Assembly (NCBI GenBank): GCA_019454045.1
Contig: SKCR01025351.1
Coordinates: forward strand, 310,001 to 374,000
Reading direction: 5' to 3'
DNA: 64,000 nucleotides
Source: Zanthoxylum bungeanum
Taxonomy: Eukaryota > Streptophyta > Magnoliopsida > Sapindales > Rutaceae
The position numbers and the translations under genes were made by a program. Below are positions 57,464-64,000 of the stretch, one piece after another. Numbering within the stretch: the stretch's first letter is position 1; every line of letters begins with the position of its first letter. The notes beneath the pieces were generated by a model. The model did no database searches and was not told the DNA's origin. It worked only from the letters and a program-made list of their open reading frames with translations.

Positions 57464-60412
57464 TGTGGACAACAGGACCTGGGCGACGCATGCTGTTCCT
57501 AGGCTCGCGGCCTAGTTGGGAGTACGGAGTAGCCAACAGAGGACTAAACCGGAGAATGATGGAGTCGCCACCCGGTGTGAACCGGGAAAATGAGATTTAA
57601 GGCCGCACTCACCCCTCGCAAGGGAAGACCTCAAACCGTTGGGTTCAGAATGGTCCCTTACTTATGTCACTTGTAATGAAAGGATTTATGTAATAATTTA
57701 ATCAGGCTTAAGTAACACTTATTTCTAAGAATATCATGCTTCTATATTCATGGGTACAAAATAACACTCATACATACATTTCGCATATATCTCATATCTA
57801 ATAACACATGTCTAACAAAATACCTCAAAGTAACAATGAACATACAACTTCATTCAGCCTATCATATTCATGAAAACACAAGCATACGTAGTATCCGCAC
57901 AAGCATACATGTGAGCACTCTTCCAAGTGATACGTGGAATTGTATCCCAAGTACAGACCGCATTACCGTCCATTCGGAATCGGCTACGGAATTTATGTCT
58001 GGGTTTCCATCCGATATATCACAAGAAATAATACTCCAAAGTCATCATGGCATAGGCATATGAATCGTAATGCGATAAATCAAGACCAAGGCAAACGACG
58101 CAACCAATGGAATAAACATGCTTGAGTACTATCTCATGAACCTATTAACCAAATAATATGCTAACAGCCTAATCATGCTTGAATACAATCCCAAGAACAC
58201 ATGGAATGGATAAATGCAGGAATACAAATAATACGGTTGGCTATATAACACAAGAACGATCAACCAAGAGGCAATTATGCGTGAATATGATAAGACAGAC
58301 TCAGTTCAGTGTGTTCGCATTCGTGTAGCGTTCGTAAACGCGTTCGAACGGTAAATAGAAGGTTTGCGTTCGTGTAGCGTCCGAGAACGCGTTCGAACGG
58401 AACCAGACCTGATACATTATGAAACTAAGAAGGTGTGTGTGCGTTTGTGTAGCGTTCGTAAACGCGTTCGAATGGTAAATAGAAGGTTCGCGTTCGTAGG
58501 GCGTTTGATAACGCGTTCGAACGGAAAGGAAACAGAATGCTCGCGTTCGTATGGCGTTCGTGAACGCGTTCGAACGGAAGTGAGACCTGATGCATGACAA
58601 GGCAAAAATGCATGCGCGTTCGAGTTGCGTTCGTAAACGCGTTCGAACGGGAACAGACCTGATGCATGAAATGGGACGCAATACATAAACCAAGATAAAG
58701 GGGCGCGGCGAAATACTGCCGTAAAGGTGGCCTTTGAGGGCTCTTGATCTCTCAAAGAGAGGACCTTTAGACCAACATACTAAGCCCATGCGCGTCACAT
58801 CACATCATGCATACAAACATAAAGACAATCATACTATTCTAAGTATGTCCGATTGAACGTGTCTTGCATCCAACCGAACACACATCAACCGGCGCGGCAA
58901 AGCATCGTGGTAAAGGGCTTTAGCCCCTCCCCATAGGGGATCTCACATCACACTTACTAAACCCATGCGCTCGGTTGAATCATGCATACGAAAATAAAGA
59001 CAATCATATCAAACTAGGTATGCTCGATTGAACATATCTCGCATTCAACCGAACACACATCGATCGGTGCGGCAAAGCGTCGTGGTGAAGGATTTTAACC
59101 CCTCCAATTAGGGAACCTTTCATCGCACTTGCTAAGCCATACACTCGATCATATCATACGGGAATAAGCAACATACAGGATTTAAATGACAAGAAATAAA
59201 TAAACCAAAGCAACTCCACACAAGAGAAGGTGCCGTTTACTCAGGTGGTACGTGGAGTTGTGTCCCATGTACAGACCGCACTACCGTCCATTCGGATTCG
59301 GCTACGGAATTTACGTCTGGGTTTCCATCCTATATACCACAAGAGACGACACTCTTCCATTTCATTCAAGCCACACATGCATCCATAAACGACTCTCATG
59401 CGAATAGAATTCAATAATAATAATAAAAAAACGAATATAAGCTAATGAAAATGTACCCTCAGGTCTAACCTTTTAAATCACCTCTCGGATGTACGGTACA
59501 CGATCATCGGAAGGGTGGATGCTCTGCAACTCTCCCGGTTCACTGGTTCACTGTTCTCGTTCGTTGTCTTTACTAATTTGAGTCTGTTTTGCTACTGTTT
59601 CCTTGTGGTTTCGCTGCCGTCTCCTCTTTATCTTTTGCTTCCTTTTTTTCTTGGGTGTGTTCTTCCTGTAATTTTATGTGTGTTGTGTATGAGCTAGGGA
59701 CTAGGGTTGAGAAGGTTGGTGAAGGGTTCTTTTTATAGGCAAAGGGTTGGGCTTGACAAGGAAAGGGATTTGGCTATTGAAGAGGGATTTGATTTGGTTT
59801 GGTTAAGGGAAGTCAAAGATTGAGGGGGGACAAATCTTGGCTAGATAGGGAAGTTTGAATATTTGATTGGCTTGGATTAGGAATAAAATATTTTAAGTTT
59901 TGGGAATAATCTTATTAGATTGGGAATATAATTGGTTGATTGATTTTAATTAGGCATGATTATATTTTGATTTAGTATGTGATTTGTTTAATTTAGGCAT
60001 GATTTTAGTTTAAGTTGGTAATTGTTTATTTTGTTTGGTATATGTTTTATTTAATTATTTAATTAATTTAATTATTATCTTATTTAGTTAATGTTTTAAT
60101 TAATATTTATTTATTTAAATTGGGATGTGTTTTATGGGCTTTGGGGGGCTAAATGGGCTGGATGTGAGGCTAGCAGCAAAACCATAATTACCGACACCGT
60201 TCGAACGCATCATCAAACGCAGCACGAACGCCCGCAATCTGTTTGACGTTCGAACGTATACACGAACGTAGCACCAACGAAAACAGTGAACCTTGTTTAT
60301 TCTGAATTTCCCCTTCCGATGTCCGTTTCCCGTGACCTCCGTGACTTAAAAGGTAGTGTCTCCAAAATGAGACTCATCATAGGGACTTATGTGTAAAAAT
60401 GCAGTGCCTACA
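57464..60412 (-). mobile_element. 3' LTR (2.9 kb) of the TR-GAG-like element, minus strand
   Basis: On the minus strand it starts TGTAGGCACTG at 60412 and ends TTGTCCACA at 57464. It matches 285-2699 over most of its length, with the same TATA box (59733-59742, plus strand CTTTTTATAG) and the same GTTCGAACG zones (60195-60270 and 58310-58660). It is about 0.5 kb longer. The CAGACCGCA..ACCGTCCATTCGG block occurs twice (57953-58030 and 59271-59345), and so does the AACACACATC...GCGGCAAAG block (58877-58935 and 59053-59110). Confidence 0.8.
58310..58660 (-). repeat. GTTCGAACG-type minisatellite (second copy)
   Basis: Six or so units, each with GCGTTCGTAAACGCGTTCGA or a close variant, in reverse orientation to the array at 1841-2112. 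Overlapping ORFs here on both strands are read-through of the repeat. Confidence 0.8.
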
Positions 60413-61660
60413 GTCGCCCCCACTTTGATGGGACTTGTGTAATGTGCAACAGTGACAATCCTATCAAAGTTATGCAATGCATTTCTACTTACCTAGCTCG
60501 CCAGCTGCCACTTGACTTACCATGTGTCGAGTTGAGTTGATTTGGTGGTGAGGTGCTGCGACCCCTGGTTCATTCCCGAACCGTGCTCTATTTTTAGAGC
60601 GCCATTTTCGGCATCTTTCGTGTATGTGCTCCATTTTGGAGCGCCATTTCCGGCATTTGTTGTGTGTGTTCCATTTTGGAACGCCATTTTCGGCATCTGC
60701 TGTGTGTGTGTTCCATTTTGGAACGCCATTTTCGGCCTATGTTGTGAGTGCTCCATTTTGGAGTGCCATTTCCGGCGTCTGTTGTGAGTGCTCCATTTTG
60801 GAGTGCCATTTCCGGCGTCTGTTTTGAGTGCTCCATTTTGGAGTGCCATTTCCGTCCATTTTCCGGCGTCTGTTGTGGTAGATTGTGGCTCATTTTTGAA
60901 CCGTTACTTGATGAGATGGTCTTTGCTGCTATAAACCTGCGAACACGAAACAAACATTGCATGTATGTGATATGTATGCATGTATGCATGTATATGTATT
61001 ATATTCTGATGGGTTAGGCCTTCCTTGGTCCATTTCCGAACTGTGCTCCATTTTCGGAGTACCGCTTCGGCGAGATGTGAAAGTAGTCCATTTTCGAACC
61101 ATGCTCCATTTTCGGAGCCCCTTTTCGGCAAGTGATGAGGTGATGGTCCATTTCGAACCATGCTCCATTTTCGGAGTGCCCTTTTCGGCAAGTGATTAGA
61201 TGATGGTCCATTTCGAACCATACTCCATTTTCGGAGTGCCCTTTTCGGCAAGTGATGAGATGATGGTCCATTTCGGAACCGTTACTGATAATAATGTGGG
61301 CCTCGCCCCAAACTGATACTGATATGGGCCTCGCCCCAAGACTGATGCTGAACTGATGTGGGCCTCGCCCCAAGACTGATACTGATATGGGCCTCGCCCC
61401 CCAGACTGATACTGATATGGGCCTCGCCCCAAGACTGATACTGATATGGGCCTCGCCCCCCAGACTGATACTGATACGGGCCTCGCCCCACATAATGCCA
61501 TTCCCGGCAGAACTGATACTGAACTGATGTGGGCCTCGCCCCCAAGCTGATACTGATGCGGGCCTCGCCCCACATAATGCCATTCCCGGTAGAACTGATA
61601 CTGAACTGATGTGGGCCTAACCCCCAAGCTGATACTGATGCGGGCCTCGGCCCTGGGACT
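60413..61660 (-). repeat. Tandem-repeat zone between gag and the 3' LTR
   Basis: The polypurine tract is at 60413-60426 (minus strand AAAGTGGGGGCGAC). Three arrays follow. At 60590-60870 there are about seven 39-bp units with CTCCATTTTGGAGCGCCATT. At 61020-61280 there are about four 60-bp units with CCATTTTCGGAGTGCCCTTT. At 61290-61655 there are about eleven units of 25-50 bp with ATGGGCCTCGCCCC and ACTGATACTGAT. Many overlapping ORFs on both strands encode only repeat peptides. The element's pol should be here in an autonomous relative, but none is present. Confidence 0.82.
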
Positions 61661-61940
61661 CATCCCCAAACTGATTCATTTCTGGAACTGACTGTACTGT
61701 TGTTGTTCCTGAAGATTCCCCGTGTTCTAAACATCACTGAATTTCATAGTGCCAAGGTTGAATGTTTTTCTCAAACATACTCATATTGTAGGAGAGATTC
61801 AGCGAAATAATATCTTTATTATCATTTAAAGAAAAATGATTCGAACATGTAGACCAAGTCAATGTCTATATTAAAAATGTATGATCAAATAAACTAGGAG
61901 GGATGATTTCATCATTCGCAACATTGCTTTCTTTCTTGGC

Positions 61941-63225
61941 CTATGGTTCTCCACCGTTGTCATCCCTTATTCCTATGAATGAAGCTGAGTGGTTGAGAGT
62001 TTGGAGGACAAGGGTTTCGGGTAGGCCAGAGTTGATCATGTAGTTGGGTAGGGGATTTCTGTATGCGTTGGGTTGTTTCTCTTTCTGGGTCAGGTATTTT
62101 GTGAGCATCAATGAGGTTTTGGATTTCATGCCTAAGGCGGGTGCAACTGTCAGTTTCGTGGCCTCTCCTCTGATGGAAGTGACAATACAAGCTTAGGTTA
62201 AGGTTGGGTGGTATAGGATCTGGAAGTGGTTTAGGCTCTAAGGGTTTTTAGGAGCCCTTGTCCCTTCAACTTCTCAAGTACCTTAGATAACGGCCTCCCC
62301 AGGTTAGAGAAATGCCGGTTCTTGACGGTAGCCACCACCTCGGCAGTAGCGGGCTTGGTCTCAGCAGACCCCCCAAAAGTTCTTCTATTCTGGCCATAAA
62401 ACCTTCTGTTTCACAGCCTCTTCTTCCTCAATATCCATGACAGTTTCCCTCAACTGTCGGAAATCCGCAATCATTGAAGTCATCCTCCTCAACTTGCCAT
62501 AGATCGAGGGCTTAGTGCCCTTGATGATCATTTTAATCTGGTCCTTCTCAGAGGGCCGAGTCTGCTGCATTTTCAGAAGCTGGCATCTCCAGCGGTCTAC
62601 AACTACCCTTGAAGTTTTCTTCCGGCTTCTGCTTAGTGTTCTCCAAATCACGGAGTGACAAGTCAATCTCTAAGTCTGTAACATACTGCTTCAGAAAGGC
62701 ATCAGCTAGTTCCTTCCAATCTTCATTAACCTTCTTCTCAAGGCTATGATACCAAACCACAGGTGCCCCCTCGAGTGACATCCCAAACATCTTTTGGACT
62801 TGGCGCTGTGATAGGCCCATTGCACTCATGACTGAGACATATTGCTGCAGATGGACCCTCGGGTCTCCGTTCCCATTAAACTTGGCCATGTCGGGCATTT
62901 TAAACTGAGCTGGCAGCTGTTCTCCGAAGGTCATTGCCTCATAATCTAGCAAATCCTCGTTCTTACCCCTCATTTTACGGGTAACTGTTTCAACCTGATC
63001 CCGAAGCTTCTGAAATTCTGCCTGAGACCCAATCACTTTGCCTGTTGCATATTCTGCCATGTCATCATCAAAAGTGGGGACATCATCCCCTAACCCATTC
63101 GGAGGCTCCTCACGCCTTACATTCTCAGAATCTCCCCCGGCACGGGGTGCAGCCATATTTGCATGGCAGTAGTCAAGGCTTGCAACTGTTCAGCAATCTT
63201 GGCGAAACCATTTTCCAACTGATCT
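61941..63225 (-). pseudogene. Gypsy (Tat-like) gag with frameshifts, not followed by pol
   Basis: Minus strand. It starts about 63257 with MSESDTEVSRIDQLENGFAK, shifts frame, and continues at 63156-62590 with MAKFNGNGDPRVHLQQYVSV, MSAMGLSQRQVQKMFGMSL, APVVWYHSLEKKVNEDWKEL, ADAFLKQYVTDLEIDL and LENTKQKPEENFKG, the retrotransposon gag domain. A second shift leads to RWRCQLLKMQQTRPSEKDQI and KGTKPSIYGKLRRM (62580-62470). After a stop region a zinc-finger-like YCHFHQRRGHETDSCTRL, then HEIQNLIDAHKI, lies at about 62187-62095, as in the gag C-terminus of Tat/Athila elements. No protease, RT or integrase occurs before the LTR. Confidence 0.88.
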
Positions 63226-63257
63226 ATCCGGGATACCTCAGTATCTGATTCACTCAT

Positions 63258-64000
63258 GTCTGTTCTCGGTATTTTGGTGAGTCTTCCCTTTTCCCTAACC
63301 CAACGGGAGTCTATGATGGCTTTTAGAACACAAGGGTTAGCATGATGTATGTATGTATGGGGTGCATGAGATGCATGTAACATATATAATATACTACTAA
63401 TCAATTAAAATTTTCACACAAATCGGCCCGTTACCATTTTAGAATTTTTCGGGCTAATTGTCACAGGAGTGAACCCATCCCAGTTTAAATGGCCCAACGA
63501 GTTCACATCTTATGACAAGGAGCCCAACTAAAGCCAAATGGTAATGTTCCGAACACAAGTACAAAGTGGCCCATCAACACTTAGACGCCTTTGGCCCAAT
63601 AGTCATGAGATACGTTCTTGTCCCAGTTTAAATGGCCCAACAAGCCCATATCCCATGGCAAATGGTCCAAACGGATCCAAACGACGATGTTCCCAAACAC
63701 AAGCATAGAAGAAAGATAATGCAAACGTAATATAACAATTTTTACATAATGGCCCATCAACATTTCAGAAGCTTTGGGCCTAATGGTCATACAGTACGAA
63801 CTTGCCCCAGTTTAAATGGCCCAGCAAGCCCGCATTTCTGACAATAGTCCAACCGCATCCAAATGAGGATGGTCCATAAGCACATGCTCAAGGAAATAAT
63901 TGTTACTTTAACCGTACAAACCAGTCTATGAGTGGATTTGCAAGAGTATGGACAAAGGCTCTCACCGGCGAAGGATAGCCCACAACTAGGTCTCCCCACT
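63258..64000 (-). other. Leader of the TR-GAG-like element with dispersed repeats
   Basis: No coding sequence. A segment GTTTAAATGGCCCAACAAGCC or a close variant recurs near 63484, 63628 and 63810, in units of roughly 150-180 bp with CCCATCAACA, TTTGGGCCTAATGGTCAT and TCCAAACG. The short ORFs at 63581-63999 come from these repeats. The 5' LTR lies beyond the window. Confidence 0.6.

Noticed and set aside
60929..61017. ATGTATGCATG microsatellite as a possible regulatory array
   Set aside because: Simple repeat with no further structure; likely slippage.
60517..61669. Many long ORFs on both strands with repeats such as GARPISVSV or FGTPFSA
   Set aside because: Tandem repeats without stops in several frames. 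No protein domain, no start context, inside an LTR element's 3' region.

Overview
Nuclear DNA of a dicot-like flowering plant: AT-rich, dominated by LTR retrotransposons of typical plant lineages (Copia, and Gypsy Athila/Tat, Tekay-like, Reina-like), with hAT and Mutator-type MITEs and one intron-containing gene with a plastid-type N-terminus. There are no bacterial operons, CRISPR arrays or rRNA. Nearly everything outside the gene is a dead or non-autonomous mobile element. All boundaries were found by eye from TG/CA ends, primer-binding sites, polypurine tracts and target-site duplications (TSDs); no alignment was run.

Layout. (1) 1-2699: 3' end of a Gypsy element (+) whose long LTR carries a GTTCGAACG minisatellite. 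(2) 2780-6722: decayed Tekay-like pol and the first part of its 3' LTR. (3) 6723-27242: an Athila/Tat-like element (-) with two LTRs, a tRNA-Asp primer site and a perfect TATTT TSD. It has since been filled by other insertions. Inside it lie a LOG-like (cytokinin-activating enzyme) pseudogene without introns, a Copia element with 1.93 kb LTRs and an extra piece of a tandem copy, and two Tekay-type LTRs. Its own pol has been deleted. (4) 27248-28550: probable remainder of the Tekay-like LTR split by the Athila insertion. (5) 29310-33863: a recently inserted but defective Reina-like chromovirus with TSD GATAC. (6) 34273-36935: a hAT non-autonomous element with a perfect 8-bp TSD and a Mutator-like foldback MITE.

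(7) 37350-43684: the one apparently functional gene, five exons encoding 225 residues with a plastid-type N-terminus. Its 4.8 kb fourth intron contains three hAT elements (one nested in another) and a Copia-like LTR fragment. (8) 44131-47080: two inverted copies of a plant gene fragment. (9) 47100-57463: fragments of Copia, Tekay-like and Athila-like elements. (10) 57464-64000: the 3' part of a second copy of the element in (1), in opposite orientation. It has gag, then tandem repeats, then LTR, with no pol in between: the TR-GAG (gag-only, non-autonomous) arrangement.

The most interesting items are the LOG-like sequence inside the Athila-like retrotransposon, the gag-only element with its CpG-rich LTR minisatellite and 3' tandem repeats, the inverted duplication of a gene fragment, and the survival of intact splice sites around an intron filled with nested transposons.
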